A DNA stretch of 64,000 nt from VBDM01 sp035499735 (GCA_035499735.1 DATJYC010000006.1:1-64000), one strand, 5' to 3'. Numbered from the stretch's first letter, positions 8,822 through 18,415 are shown. Numbers and translations: made by a program. The notes: generated by a model not told the origin, from the sequence alone.

Positions 8822-9441
8822 CGGTTCACCAGGAACAGGCGCTTGAAACTGCCGACGCCCTTGACGGCGAGCGTGACCTGGATCGCAGGCGGCGGCGTAT
8901 TGGGATTCACGCCACCTGCGGGCCAGGTGTTCACGCTGTTCCCGGTGTTGTCGGCGAAGCGTACCTCGAAGCTCTCGACATCGCCGATCAGGGGCGCCTC
9001 CAGCGGCTTGGTCGTCGGGGCGCGGTCGAGCACCGGCCACGTAATGCGGTATAGCTTCCCGTCCTTGAGGCGCCAGGCGACGCGGCGCAGATCCGATTCC
9101 GCCGTAACCCCGTACTTCAGCTCTCCCCCGCGGGTGAGCTCAAGGCTGGGCTCGGCGAGAGCGCGGGAATCGTAGGGCCGCCCCACGAATGCGGGAAGCA
9201 GGGCAACGCCGGCCTCGTCGCGCACCGCACGCGGCCTGGCGTGTGCGACGTCGTCCGAGATGCGCAGGAACACCTGCGCCAGCTGCTGCCAGACACGCTG
9301 CTGCTCGTCCAGCCGGGCGCGACCGTCGAGCAGCCTGCCGATGCCCGCGTAGGCGAGCGCGGAGAATACGCCGAAGACGAGAAGCGCGACGAGCAGCTCG
9401 ATCAGCGTAAAGCCGCGCGCGGGTCGCGCCGGAATTCTCAT
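8818..9441 (-). CDS. gspJ: Type II secretion minor pseudopilin J
   Basis: A 207-residue minor pseudopilin. The prepilin peptidase site is ARGFTLIELLVALLVFG near residue 10, with Gly before the cut and Glu at +5. The rest contains a long helix and a beta-rich domain with YRITWPVLDRAPTTKPLE, typical of GspJ. It forms the pseudopilus tip with GspI and GspK. The ATG at 9441 overlaps the gspI stop by four bases. Confidence 0.92.
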   Translation of the reverse strand: MRIPARPARGFTLIELLVALLVFGVFSALAYAGIGRLLDGRARLDEQQRVWQQLAQVFLRISDDVAHARPRAVRDEAGVALLPAFVGRPYDSRALAEPSLELTRGGELKYGVTAESDLRRVAWRLKDGKLYRITWPVLDRAPTTKPLEAPLIGDVESFEVRFADNTGNSVNTWPAGGVNPNTPPPAIQVTLAVKGVGSFKRLFLVNR

Positions 9442-9896
9442 CTTGCGACATCCCCCTGCGGCGGGGGCGTGTTCCCCATCTGCGACAGGTCGCCCGTCTG
9501 CGACACGGTGGAGCTGATCACCGAGGCATTGGTCTGCTCGACGAATCCCGTGAGCGTGACGAGCGGGACCTTTCCTCCCGGGAGGACTACGCTCATTACG
9601 ACGCGGCGCAGCTTCGCGACCGGGGTCACGCCGGTCTCCTGGATCCAATGGAGCTTGCGCCCTCCCATTGTCGCGTCGCCCTCCTTGGTATCGAGCGCGG
9701 GCCACTCGTTCTTCAGCTCGATCTCGGCGAGCCTATCCTCGGCGACCCAGCGCGCAAGCATCCGTTCGCGCAGCGCCCCGGTTGTGTCGATCGCCGAGCC
9801 GAGGCTCGCTGCAGTGGCGGTAAGCGCGATCGCGAGCACTGCGAGCGCGACCAGGATCTCGATCAGCGTGAAGCCGGCGGCGGTGCTCCGGCTCAC
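9438..9896 (-). CDS. gspI: Type II secretion minor pseudopilin I
   Basis: A 152-residue minor pseudopilin. Prepilin signal AAGFTLIEILVALAVLAIAL near the N-terminus (cleavage after Gly-8), then the conserved WVAEDRLAEIEL helix and a Pro-rich C-terminus. GspI nucleates the tip complex with J and K. The ATG overlaps the end of gspH by four bases. Confidence 0.92.
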   Translation of the reverse strand: MSRSTAAGFTLIEILVALAVLAIALTATAASLGSAIDTTGALRERMLARWVAEDRLAEIELKNEWPALDTKEGDATMGGRKLHWIQETGVTPVAKLRRVVMSVVLPGGKVPLVTLTGFVEQTNASVISSTVSQTGDLSQMGNTPPPQGDVAR

Positions 9897-10396
9897 GAGC
9901 CTGCCTCCGAGCGTATGGTGCCGTCGGGATTGCCCACCACCGTCCAGCGCGCGCCGCTGCCCGCCAGGAGAATGCGGAACGAGGGCAAGTCGCCGCTGGG
10001 CAGGAGCACCACGCCTTGCGGCTGGCTGCCGTCCCCGGGAACGACGCCTTCGACCTGGAGCGACTCGATCGCAACGCCGCGCGGCAACTGGCGCGGGTAC
10101 AGAATCTCGTCGTCCTTCGTAATCTTCAGCTTGCCGTCGCGCTCCAGGCGCAGAAAGCGATACGAGTCGCGTCCGGCGCCGAAGGCGAAAACGCGCCCCT
10201 GCATAATCGCCTCCTCACGCGCCGATCGGAGGAGCAGCGCGAGGCGCTCGCTTTCGTCGCGCACGGCTTCGCCGGGGCTGCGCATCAGCTGCACGCCGGC
10301 GAGCGCGACGATGATCCCGATGATCATCACCACCACGAGCAGCTCGATCAGCGTGAAGCCGCGCGCGCGCGCCGGCGCAGGGTACGGTCGCGTCAT
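9893..10396 (-). CDS. gspH: Type II secretion minor pseudopilin H
   Basis: A 167-residue minor pseudopilin with the prepilin motif ARGFTLIELLVVVMIIGI at residues about 12-29, followed by a GspH domain (ESERLALLLRSAREEAIMQG helix, then beta strands). It links the tip complex to the GspG shaft. The ATG at 10396 overlaps the gspG stop by four bases. Confidence 0.92.
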   Translation of the reverse strand: MTRPYPAPARARGFTLIELLVVVMIIGIIVALAGVQLMRSPGEAVRDESERLALLLRSAREEAIMQGRVFAFGAGRDSYRFLRLERDGKLKITKDDEILYPRQLPRGVAIESLQVEGVVPGDGSQPQGVVLLPSGDLPSFRILLAGSGARWTVVGNPDGTIRSEAGS

Positions 10397-10827
10397 TGCC
10401 AGGACCCGATGTCAGCCGCGTAACCTTCGCCTCCCGGCTGGCCGTCCGACCCGAAGGAAAACACGTCAATCTCGCCGCGGATACCGGGGTTGAGGTACTG
10501 GTAGTCGTGGCCCCAGGGGTCCTGCGGAAGCTTCTCCAGGTAGCCACCGGGCTTCCAGTTGCGCGGGATGTCTCCTCGGTCGGGCTTCTTGACCAGCGCG
10601 AGCAGGCCCTGCTCGTTGCTCGGGTACGTGCTGTTGTCAAGCTTATAGAGCTTCAGCGCGCCGATGATCGCGTTCACGTCGGCGCGCGCCGCCGTCGCCC
10701 GCGCCTGATCGGGCCGGTCCATGATTCGCGGCACGATCAACGCGGCCATGATGCCCAGAATGGTGATGACGACGAGAATTTCGATCAGGGTAAAGCCGCG
10801 TAGGCGGCGGATGGCGGATCCTTGCAT
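10393..10827 (-). CDS. gspG: Type II secretion major pseudopilin G
   Basis: A 144-residue major pseudopilin that builds the pseudopilus shaft. Prepilin signal LRGFTLIEILVVITILGIMA (cleavage after Gly-11, Glu at +5), followed by PRIMDRPDQARATAARADVN and the signature LKLYKLDNSTYPSNEQGL. The C-terminal DPWGHDYQYLNPG and SFGSDGQPGGEG match GspG and contain its calcium-site region. It begins 26 bases after the gspF stop. Confidence 0.95.
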   Translation of the reverse strand: MQGSAIRRLRGFTLIEILVVITILGIMAALIVPRIMDRPDQARATAARADVNAIIGALKLYKLDNSTYPSNEQGLLALVKKPDRGDIPRNWKPGGYLEKLPQDPWGHDYQYLNPGIRGEIDVFSFGSDGQPGGEGYAADIGSWQ

Positions 10828-10852
10828 GGCGGCTCCAGAGGGTCGCAGGCCC

Positions 10853-12070
10853 TTATCGTACCAGCGTGTTCATATTGAAGATCGGCAGCAGAATGGCGAC
10901 GACCACGAACATCACGATCATCCCCATGAGGATGATGAGCGCGGGCTCGAGCAGGGCCGTCAGCCTCTTGACCCAGTTCTCCAGTTCGCGCGACTGGGCC
11001 TCTGCCGCCCTGGCGAGCATGGTATCGAGGCGGCCCGTGGCCTCGCCGCTGGCGATCAGGTGGATCACCAGGGGCGGGAATAGCCTTGCCGCACCAAGCG
11101 AGGACGAGAGGGCGGCTCCCTCGCGCACGCGCCTGACCGCCTCGTCTACGGCCGCGCGCATCGGCAGGTTGGTGAGCACCGCGGCGGCGGATTGCAATGA
11201 GCCGAGCAGCGGCACGCCCGCGGCCGTGAGGATCCCGAGGGTGTCGGCAAAGCGTGCCGCGTTCACGCCGCGGATCAGCCGCCCCACCAAGGGCAGGCGC
11301 AGCAGGAACCGGTGCCAGCCAGCCCTGCGTCCTTCATCGCGAAGGAGCAGTCGAAAGACGATGAATGCGGCGACCAGCGCCGCCAGGGTCAGCAGGCCGC
11401 TCGCTCGCGCAAAATCGCTGACCGCGATGAGGATGCGCGTCGCAAGGGGAAGCGCCTGGCCGAGGTTGGAGAAAACTCGCGTCACTTGCGGAACGACGTA
11501 TACCAGGAGGCCACTGACCACGAGGAGCGCGACCACGGTGAGCAGTGCCGGATAGATGAACGCTGTCAGCATGGCGTTGCGCAGGTTTTCGCGGTTCTCG
11601 GTGAAGTCGGCGAGCCGCTCGAGCACGTCCCCGAGCTTGCCCGAGTGCTCGCCGGCTTCGATCATGGCGCGATAGATCTGCGGGAAGGCGGAAGGAAACG
11701 CGGCCAGCCCGCGCGACAGCGACTGGCCTTCGAGGACGCGCGCGCGCACAGCCGCGAGCAGCCTGCGGGCGCCCGCTGACTCGGTCTGCTCGATCAGGAC
11801 GTTCAGGCATTCCTCGATTGTCAGCCCCGCACGCTCCAGCGTGGCGAACTGGCGCGTGACCAGCGCCAAGTCGGCCCGTGACATCCCGGGCCGGGTGAGA
11901 CGCTCGCGCAGACCGGCGTCGCCCGCCGCCTCGCGTATCGATTCGACCGCGAGCGGCGCGAGGCCGCGCTCCCGCAGGAGGGCTCTCGCGTGCCGCTCGG
12001 TATCGGCCTCGACGACGCCGCGCTTCTCGCGTCCGGTCGCGTCCAGCGCGCTGTACTCGAAGCCCGACAC
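10853..12070 (-). CDS. gspF: Type II secretion inner-membrane platform protein F
   Basis: A 405-residue polytopic membrane protein with two T2SSF repeats (about residues 70-195 and 275-395) and three predicted membrane segments, including PALLTVVALLVVSGLLVYVV and the C-terminal ILMGMIVMFVVVAILLPIF. The first repeat has MIEAGEHSGKL, the second LIASGEATGRL, the conserved E-x-x-G-x-L pairs of the family. The start is GTG at 12070 (MSGFEYSALDATG), 14 bases after the gspE stop. Confidence 0.94.
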   Translation of the reverse strand: MSGFEYSALDATGREKRGVVEADTERHARALLRERGLAPLAVESIREAAGDAGLRERLTRPGMSRADLALVTRQFATLERAGLTIEECLNVLIEQTESAGARRLLAAVRARVLEGQSLSRGLAAFPSAFPQIYRAMIEAGEHSGKLGDVLERLADFTENRENLRNAMLTAFIYPALLTVVALLVVSGLLVYVVPQVTRVFSNLGQALPLATRILIAVSDFARASGLLTLAALVAAFIVFRLLLRDEGRRAGWHRFLLRLPLVGRLIRGVNAARFADTLGILTAAGVPLLGSLQSAAAVLTNLPMRAAVDEAVRRVREGAALSSSLGAARLFPPLVIHLIASGEATGRLDTMLARAAEAQSRELENWVKRLTALLEPALIILMGMIVMFVVVAILLPIFNMNTLVR

Positions 12071-12084
12071 GCCTTATTCCCGAC

Positions 12085-13611
12085 TCATTCGCGACTAACG
12101 CGCAATACTTCCTCAAGACTGGTCTCGCCCGAACCCACCCAGCGTATTCCATCCTCGCGCAGGCCCTTCATGCCTCGCGCACGCGCATGATCGCGCAGGT
12201 CCGTCTCCGCGGCGCGATCGTGAATCAGCCGCCGCGACTCGTCGTCGATCAGCAGCAGCTCGAAGATGCCGCTGCGGCCCTGGTAGCCGGTGAACGCGCA
12301 CGCCTCACACCCGGGAGCGGTGTAGAGGAGGTGCGCAGCGCTCCTGCCTTCGTCCTTCCCGTTGCCGGCACCGAGCAGCGCGAGCTCGGCGGCGTCGGCC
12401 TCGTGGGGGCGGCGGCACGCCGGGCAAAGCCGGCGCACCAGGCGCTGCGCAAGCACCCCGAGCAGGCTGGAGGCGACCAGGAAGGGCTCGATCCCCATGT
12501 CGACCAGCCGCACGACCGCGCCCGCGGCGTCGTTGGTGTGCAGCGTAGCGAGCACGAGGTGCCCGGTCAGGCTCGCCTGGACCGCGATCTGCGCGGTCTC
12601 CAGGTCACGGATTTCGCCGATCATCACCACGTCCGGGTCCTGGCGCAGGATGGCGCGCAGCGCGCGCGCGAACGTGAGATCGATGCGCGGGTTGACCTGC
12701 GTCTGCCCGACCCCGTCGAGGTCGTACTCGATCGGGTCCTCCACCGTGACGATATTGGTGTGCTTCGCGTCGAGCTGCGAGAGCGCGGCGTAGAGGGTGG
12801 TGGTCTTGCCCGAGCCGGTAGGCCCGGTCACGAGGATGATGCCGTGCGGCTGCCGCACCAGGTCCTTGAGGGTGGTGAGCGTCGCGTCCGACATGCCCAG
12901 GCCGGTGAGGTCGAGCCTGCCCGCCTGCTTGTCGAGCAGGCGCAGCACCACGCGCTCGCCGTGCGCGGTGGGCAGGATGGAGACGCGCACGTCGACTGAG
13001 CGCCCGGCGAGGCGCAACGCGATGCGGCCGTCCTGGGGCTGGCGCTTCTCGGCGATGTCCAGGCGCGCCATGATCTTGATGCGCGACACGATCACGCCGT
13101 GCGCCGCCTGCGGGGGCTCGAGGACGTCGCGCAGCATCCCGTCCCTGCGGAAGCGCACCACCGACCTGCGGTCGAACGCCTCGATGTGGATGTCGGAGGC
13201 GTTCTCGCGAACGGCCTCGGAGAACAGCGCGTTGATCAGCCGCACGATGGGCGCGTCGTCCTCGCTCTCGAGCAGGTCGGCTACCTTGGGGAGGTTCTCG
13301 GCGAGCGCGGCGAGGTCGGGGCTGGCATCGAGGTCGGTGACGATGTCGGCGGCCTGCGAGGTGCCGCGCTCGTACGCGCGGGCGAGCGCGGCGTCGAAGG
13401 CCTCCCTGGCGAGCTCGCGCAGCGCGAGCGGGCCGCCCAGCGCCCGCTGCACTTCGGCGAGCACGCTCGCCTTCACCCCGGGCCGCACCCACAGCTCGAT
13501 GCCTTCGTCGAGCTGCCTCGCGCTGATCACGCCGTGGCGCTTCGCGAAAGCGTAGGGTAGCCGCTCGACGCATCGCGCGTCGGGCGAGAGGGCGTTCGAG
13601 GACATGTCCAT
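12085..13611 (-). CDS. gspE: Type II secretion ATPase E
   Basis: A 508-residue cytoplasmic secretion ATPase that powers pseudopilus assembly. N-terminal GspE domain, then the RecA-like core with Walker A GPTGSGKTTTLYAAL, Asp box VTVEDPIEY, Walker B VVMIGEIRDLETA and His box LVLATLHTNDA. A zinc-binding element follows, LCPACRRPHE with a second CEAC, as in GspE and PilB. ATG at 13611 is chosen: it is two bases beyond the gspD stop. The frame stays open far upstream, but that part is antisense-like noise within gspD. Confidence 0.94.
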   Translation of the reverse strand: MDMSSNALSPDARCVERLPYAFAKRHGVISARQLDEGIELWVRPGVKASVLAEVQRALGGPLALRELAREAFDAALARAYERGTSQAADIVTDLDASPDLAALAENLPKVADLLESEDDAPIVRLINALFSEAVRENASDIHIEAFDRRSVVRFRRDGMLRDVLEPPQAAHGVIVSRIKIMARLDIAEKRQPQDGRIALRLAGRSVDVRVSILPTAHGERVVLRLLDKQAGRLDLTGLGMSDATLTTLKDLVRQPHGIILVTGPTGSGKTTTLYAALSQLDAKHTNIVTVEDPIEYDLDGVGQTQVNPRIDLTFARALRAILRQDPDVVMIGEIRDLETAQIAVQASLTGHLVLATLHTNDAAGAVVRLVDMGIEPFLVASSLLGVLAQRLVRRLCPACRRPHEADAAELALLGAGNGKDEGRSAAHLLYTAPGCEACAFTGYQGRSGIFELLLIDDESRRLIHDRAAETDLRDHARARGMKGLREDGIRWVGSGETSLEEVLRVSRE

Positions 13612-13613
13612 GC

Positions 13614-15857
13614 TTACGGGTTCCCCGGCGCTGGCTGGGGCGCGGGGACAGGCTGCGGCAGCGCCGAAGGAGCGGGCGGCGCGGGCGGGGGAGGCGGCAC
13701 CGGCTCCAGTCGGTCGTAGATGCCCTCGCGCTCCGGACCCTCGCCGCGGCTGTAGCCGCGCAGGTACTCGTAGCGGTCGATGGTCACGCGGTACGCGTCC
13801 TCGGGCGCGCGGATGATCACCGGCCGCAGGAAGATCATCAGGTTGGTTCGCTTCTTCTCCATGCTCTTGAAGCGGAACAGCGCGCCGAGAATCGGGATCT
13901 CGCTCAGCAGGGGCACCCCCTGCGTGGTCTCGTTCAGCGTGTTCTGGATCAGGCCTCCGAGAACGACGGTGGATCCGTCGTCTACCACAACCTTGGTCTC
14001 GATCGAGCGCTTGTTCGTGATGAGGTCCGACGCCCCCGTGAGCAAGGAGGGAGCGATGTCCGATACTTCCTGGTAGATCTCCAGGCGCACCGTCGAGCCT
14101 TCCGAGATCTGCGGCTTGATGCGCAGCGTGAGCCCGACGTCCTTGCGCTCGATCGTCTGGAAGGGGTTGACCGCCCCGGCCGCCGGGGTCGCTACGGTGG
14201 CCGTTGTCGTGAAGCTGCCGGTCACGAAAGGAACGTTCTGGCCGACGACGATCTTCGCCTGGTAGTTGTCGAGCGTGAGCAGGTTGGGCGTCGACAGGAT
14301 GTTGCCTAGCTGGTTCGAGGTCACCGCGCGCGCCAGCGCGCCCAGGCTCTGGACCGTCGTCCCGTTCGGCAGCGTGATCGACTTGCCGAGCACGGCCACG
14401 GTCAGTCCGTTCGCAGCCGCCGCCGCGGTGGCCGGGCTTGCGATCGCCGCGCCCAGGCTGGGATTGGCGCCGAGGAAATTCGTGAATCCCCCGACCGAGG
14501 ACTGGCCAACCCCGGTGACGCCCGCCCACTGGAAGCCAAGTTCGTCGGTGCGGTCCGCGTTCATCTCGGCGATCAGCGCCTCGACGTAGACCTGGGCGCG
14601 GCGGATGTCGAGCTGCTCGATCACCGTGCGCAGATTGTTGTAGACGGCATCCGAAGCGTTGATGATGATCGAGTTCGTGGCTTCGTCCGCCTGGATGAGC
14701 GACGGAGCGGCGCCGGGCGTCCCGCCGGGGCGCGCGGCGACGGGAGACGCCGAGGGCGCCCCGGGCTGCCCGGCGGCGACTGCCTGCAGCATTCCGCGCA
14801 GCACTTCCACGAGCTTCGTCGCCTCCGCGTGCCTGAGGTAGATCACCCGCGTGCTCCCCATCGCCCTCGCCGGCACGTCGAGCTTCGCGATCAGGCTGCG
14901 CAGCTGGTCGATGCGACCCGGGTTGTCGGAGCGCACCAGGATGCTGTTGGTGCGCGTGTCCGCGACCACCGAGAAGCGGTCGCCGCCCGCGGCGATCTGC
15001 GAGGGCGGCACGCCGGGAACGGCACCGGGCACCGTCACCCCGGTGCCCGACAGACGGATCACCATTTCCGCGAGATCGACCGCCGAGGCGTTCTGCACCG
15101 GAACCACGGTGACGTCGGTGCTCGTCGGCAGATCAACCTTCTCGACGATGCGCATGAGGCGGCGCACATTGTCGGCGTAGTCGGTGATCACGAGCGCGTT
15201 CGCAGGCTCGTATACGGACAGCTGGCTGGTCGGGGACATCAGCGGGCGCAGCACCGTCTGGAGCTGCGCCACCGCGACATGCTGCCCGACGATGACCTGG
15301 GTCACGACCTGCTCGCCCCCTCGCGGGGGCCCGGGCTGCTCGTTCACCGGAGCCGCCGCCTTGGCCTCGGCCACCGGAACGATGCGCACCGAGTCGCTTG
15401 GACCCTCGACGGCGGTGAAGCCCTGGGCCTTGAGCGCCGAGAGGAACACCTGATACGCGGCCGCCACCGGCATGGCGCGCGCCGAGACGATCGTCACCTG
15501 GCCGCGAACCCGCGGATCGATCAGCATGTTGCGGCCGGTCATCTGCGACATGGCCTTGACCACGGCCTGCAGGTCGGCCTGCTGGAAGTTGAGCAGGACC
15601 TCGCCCGGCCGCGGCGCGGCGCCGGCGCCCGCCTGCCCGCGCGCTCCCGGCGGAGCCGCGCGTGGACCCGGCGCGGGCGGCACGGGTATCGTCTGGGCGC
15701 CAGGGGGCGTTCCCTGCGGCAGCGCGGGCTGCTCGGTCGGCTGGGTCTCATCCGGCGGAACGTCCTGTCCCTGCGGTCCTTGCGCCGCGGCGAGCTGCGC
15801 GCCGAGCGCGAGCGCCCCAGCAAGGACTCGCGCGGCGATCGAATGGTTGTCTGTCAT
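13614..15857 (-). CDS. gspD: Type II secretion secretin D
   Basis: A 747-residue outer-membrane secretin. Signal peptide at residues 1-26 (ALALGAQLAAAQG), then a Pro/Gln/Gly-rich linker of about 60 residues. N0 begins LLNFQQADLQAVVKAMS; N1-N3 follow with TRTNSILVRSDNP and EATNSIIINASD. The secretin core contains NILSTPNLLTLDN, VGQNVPFVTG and the late signature VPLLSEIPILGALFRF. The extreme C-terminus is a Pro/Ala-rich tail of about 30 residues. ATG at 15857. Outer-membrane assembly may need a pilotin, none of which is obvious nearby. Confidence 0.95.
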   Translation of the reverse strand: MTDNHSIAARVLAGALALGAQLAAAQGPQGQDVPPDETQPTEQPALPQGTPPGAQTIPVPPAPGPRAAPPGARGQAGAGAAPRPGEVLLNFQQADLQAVVKAMSQMTGRNMLIDPRVRGQVTIVSARAMPVAAAYQVFLSALKAQGFTAVEGPSDSVRIVPVAEAKAAAPVNEQPGPPRGGEQVVTQVIVGQHVAVAQLQTVLRPLMSPTSQLSVYEPANALVITDYADNVRRLMRIVEKVDLPTSTDVTVVPVQNASAVDLAEMVIRLSGTGVTVPGAVPGVPPSQIAAGGDRFSVVADTRTNSILVRSDNPGRIDQLRSLIAKLDVPARAMGSTRVIYLRHAEATKLVEVLRGMLQAVAAGQPGAPSASPVAARPGGTPGAAPSLIQADEATNSIIINASDAVYNNLRTVIEQLDIRRAQVYVEALIAEMNADRTDELGFQWAGVTGVGQSSVGGFTNFLGANPSLGAAIASPATAAAAANGLTVAVLGKSITLPNGTTVQSLGALARAVTSNQLGNILSTPNLLTLDNYQAKIVVGQNVPFVTGSFTTTATVATPAAGAVNPFQTIERKDVGLTLRIKPQISEGSTVRLEIYQEVSDIAPSLLTGASDLITNKRSIETKVVVDDGSTVVLGGLIQNTLNETTQGVPLLSEIPILGALFRFKSMEKKRTNLMIFLRPVIIRAPEDAYRVTIDRYEYLRGYSRGEGPEREGIYDRLEPVPPPPPAPPAPSALPQPVPAPQPAPGNP

Positions 15858-15885
15858 GAAAGTCGTGGAGTCCCCGCGCTGCGCT

Positions 15886-16731
15886 CTAGCGCATGTCGTA
15901 GTAGAGGGTCTCGTTCCTTCCCTGGCGCTGCACCTCCACCAGAACGCGCTGCGCGCTGCCGAATTGCTGATAGAGCCGCATCACGTCCTCCATGCTGGTG
16001 AGCGCCTGCCCGTTGACGTTACGGATGACGTCGCCCGGGCGCAGGCCCAGCTTCTCATACAGGCTGCCCGGCTGAATCTGGCGCACGAGGAAGCCCCCGT
16101 CCGCATTGGGGACGATGAGCGCCTGGCTCAGGAACTCGGGCTTACCGAGCTGCTGCTGGAGCTGCCTCCGGTCGATCAGCTGCCCGCCGCTCGGGCCCGG
16201 CTGCACGATGGGCGAGTGAAGGGCAGGCTGCACGACCAACCCGGCGACCTTGTCGATGTCCTTGAGCGGCACGGCTTCGCGCGCGCCGTTACGCAGAATC
16301 ACAATGCGGTCCTTCTCCACGGTGTCGAGGCGCACGCCGGGCGTCAGCTCCTCGCCCGCGCAGTAGGCGGACTCGGGCTGTCCCTGCACTACCAGCAGGG
16401 CGCACCCGCCCCCGGGCTGGACCGCGACGCCGGTCAGCGTAATGTTGAGATTGCTCGGCGCGAGGTTGGCTTCCTCGGCGCCTTTCGCGGGCGCGGGGCC
16501 GAACAGCTGCGAGCGCGGCAGCACGCTCAAGTCCACGGACTCGATCTCGCTCCGCGCGACCGCGGGAGAGGCTGGCTGCAGGAGGCGCCAGGTGCCCTGC
16601 GCCAGTGCAAAGCACAGCCACAGCAGCGCGGCGATCGCCGCCACCGCCGGCAGGGCGCGGTGCGTCAACACGGCCTGAACCTGCCCGGCCGAGGGCATGA
16701 AGCGATGCGCGACAGACACGACTGCTGACAT
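15886..16731 (-). CDS. gspC: Type II secretion system protein C
   Basis: A 281-residue inner-membrane protein, first gene of the gsp operon. One membrane helix (about residues 28-47, LPAVAAIAALLWLCFALAQG), then the HR domain with ITLTGVAVQPGGGCALL, and a C-terminal PDZ domain (LYEKLGLRPGDVIRNVNGQ), the version typical of many proteobacteria. It bridges the inner platform and the secretin. ATG at 16731 follows a GGTGGGA ribosome site; a GTG at 16740 is the alternative. Confidence 0.93.
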   Translation of the reverse strand: MSAVVSVAHRFMPSAGQVQAVLTHRALPAVAAIAALLWLCFALAQGTWRLLQPASPAVARSEIESVDLSVLPRSQLFGPAPAKGAEEANLAPSNLNITLTGVAVQPGGGCALLVVQGQPESAYCAGEELTPGVRLDTVEKDRIVILRNGAREAVPLKDIDKVAGLVVQPALHSPIVQPGPSGGQLIDRRQLQQQLGKPEFLSQALIVPNADGGFLVRQIQPGSLYEKLGLRPGDVIRNVNGQALTSMEDVMRLYQQFGSAQRVLVEVQRQGRNETLYYDMR

Positions 16732-16868
16732 GGGTCCCACCCGCAGACTTGAAGAAGCGGTGCCGGTTTTCCCTATAAACCTTTCATCTTACACGAGAAG
16801 AAGCAAACTCCGTCATCGCGGCTCTCCGGTGCCATAATCGGGCAGCTTCCACCGACACGAGGCCATCC

Positions 16869-17384
16869 ATGATCACCCCGCAGTCCGCGCGCATGCTGAC
16901 GCGCTACAACGGCTGGGCAGACCAGCTGATTTTCGACGCCGTGGCGGCCCTGCCCGAGGGCGAGGCGACCAAGCCCCGGCCAACGCTCTTCAAGAACATG
17001 GTCCATACGCTCAATCACATCTACGTCATCGACCTCATCTGGCAGGCGCACCTCGAGGGGCGCGACCACGGCTTCACGGCGCGCAACACCCCGGGGCACC
17101 CTCCTCTCGGGGAGCTGCGGGGCAAGCAACAGGCGATCGACGACTGGTATGTCGCCTGGTTCGACGCCCAGTCCGAAGCGGCGCTCGCCCAGCCCGTGCA
17201 TTTCGTTCTCGTCGGCGGCAACCGCGGGGTGATGACGCGCGGCGAGATCCTCCTGCACGTCGTGAACCACACCACCTACCACCGCGGCTTCGTCGCCGAC
17301 CTCATGTACCAGGTGCCGGGCGCCCATCCGCCGACGACCGATCTTCCGGTCTACCTCAGGGAAACCGCCGCGGCGCCGGCCTGA
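16869..17384 (+). CDS. DinB-family putative metal-dependent protein
   Basis: A 171-residue four-helix DinB/YfiT-like protein. The three His ligands expected of the fold are visible: one in MVHTLNHIYVIDLIW and a pair in LLHVVNHTTYHRGFVADL. Family members include thiol S-transferases and damage-inducible proteins of unknown reaction, so no substrate is assigned. ATG at 16869 (MITPQSARMLTRYN). Divergent from gspC and convergent with the next gene, eight bases away. Confidence 0.88.
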   Translation: MITPQSARMLTRYNGWADQLIFDAVAALPEGEATKPRPTLFKNMVHTLNHIYVIDLIWQAHLEGRDHGFTARNTPGHPPLGELRGKQQAIDDWYVAWFDAQSEAALAQPVHFVLVGGNRGVMTRGEILLHVVNHTTYHRGFVADLMYQVPGAHPPTTDLPVYLRETAAAPA

Positions 17385-17392
17385 GTTCTCCT

Positions 17393-17947
17393 CTAGATCG
17401 AGGCGTTCGGCGATTTCGTGTTGTCCGCCGCCGGCCAGCGCTGGGCCTCCGCGGGGAGCGGAGTCTCCTTGCCGCTCAGACGTTCGACCGCGATGGCGTA
17501 GAGTGTGATCTGGTCGATGCGCGGATAGAAACCCTTGGGGCGTTCGCTCCATTTTCCCTTCGCGTATTTGGCCATCAGCGCGTTAAAGAAACGTTGCCGC
17601 GCCGCTAGCTCCTCGACCACGCGTATCCGGCCGAACGCCACCACGCTCGCGTAGGCCACGCTCGAGTCGCACTCGAAGCGGCCGTAGGGGAAGACCTCGC
17701 CCGGCTCGTCCACCTCGAAGCACACGCGCGGCTCGTGGTCGACGTTCGCGCGAAGGTGCCCCCGCGCGCGCGTGTTGTGCACGAAAATCTCGTCCTCCAT
17801 GCAGACGTAGAGCAGCGGAACGCAGTACGGCCATCCATCCTCCCCCACGGTTGCGAGCCGCCCGCAGAAGCCGCGCTCGAGCACCTCGCGCGCGCGCGAG
17901 TCCGCCATCAGCTTGTCCGCGCGCCTAACCTGGGGCGGGCCGCTCAT
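17393..17947 (-). CDS. Pyridoxamine 5'-phosphate oxidase-like (NimA-type) flavoprotein
   Basis: A 184-residue split-barrel protein. The pattern VLERGFCGRLATVGEDGWPYCVPLL followed by HNTRARGHLRAN and a VCFEVDEPGE strand is that of the NimA/nitroimidazole-resistance-like branch of the PNPOx superfamily. The sequence does not show which flavin or heme is bound. A strong ribosome site (AGGAGGT) precedes the ATG at 17947. Not closely similar to the PNPOx-like protein at 890-1495. Confidence 0.85.
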   Translation of the reverse strand: MSGPPQVRRADKLMADSRAREVLERGFCGRLATVGEDGWPYCVPLLYVCMEDEIFVHNTRARGHLRANVDHEPRVCFEVDEPGEVFPYGRFECDSSVAYASVVAFGRIRVVEELAARQRFFNALMAKYAKGKWSERPKGFYPRIDQITLYAIAVERLSGKETPLPAEAQRWPAADNTKSPNASI

Positions 17948-18063
17948 CGAGACCTCCTGTGAAAGACCCGATTAGACCACGGGAGTTCGATCAGCAGGCA
18001 CCGGCGCTCGCGGTGGGCCGGTTACAATTGCCGCGGAGTCCGCTGCGGCGGTCGCCCGATGCT

Positions 18064-18390
18064 TCAGCGAACCTTGATCGCTTTCCCGTAGCAGGTATAG
18101 GCGTCCGAGCCGCCGAACAGCCCGGCGTCGCCGTAGCAGGCGACGTTGGTGAGGCCGTTCGCGTCGAGCGAGGCCGCCTTGTCCTTCAGCGCCGCGATGC
18201 CGTCCTCGCGTGACGAGTAGGTCGGCACCCAAGCCGCCGTGCGCCAGGAATCGACCCAGATGCGCGCGACCGCCTCGTACTGGCCCTGCCTGAGCTCGGC
18301 CGGGCCGTAGATCTTCACGTCGTCGGAATGGGTCGTCGCGCACGCGGACAGCGCAACGGCCAAGGCCAGAGCTGCGATCGGTTTGTTCAT
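18064..18390 (-). CDS. Small lipoprotein of unknown function
   Basis: A 108-residue predicted lipoprotein. The signal MNKPIAALALAVALSACATT has a lipobox LSAC, so the mature protein starts at a Cys near residue 17. The remainder contains four more Cys/Gly-rich landmarks (NVACYGDAG, YTCYGKAIKVR) that could make a disulfide in the envelope. No family recognised. ATG at 18390 is preferred over an in-frame upstream start at 18423, because the signal peptide begins there. It lies directly after the ABC ATPase gene. Confidence 0.75.
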   Translation of the reverse strand: MNKPIAALALAVALSACATTHSDDVKIYGPAELRQGQYEAVARIWVDSWRTAAWVPTYSSREDGIAALKDKAASLDANGLTNVACYGDAGLFGGSDAYTCYGKAIKVR

Positions 18391-18415
18391 GGCTTCACCC
18401 AACGCAATTATATTC

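Noticed and set aside
13612..14529. Upstream extension of the gspE frame through gspD
   Set aside because: The extension has Gly/Arg-rich noise; ATG 13611 lies just after the gspD stop and begins the conserved N-terminal domain.
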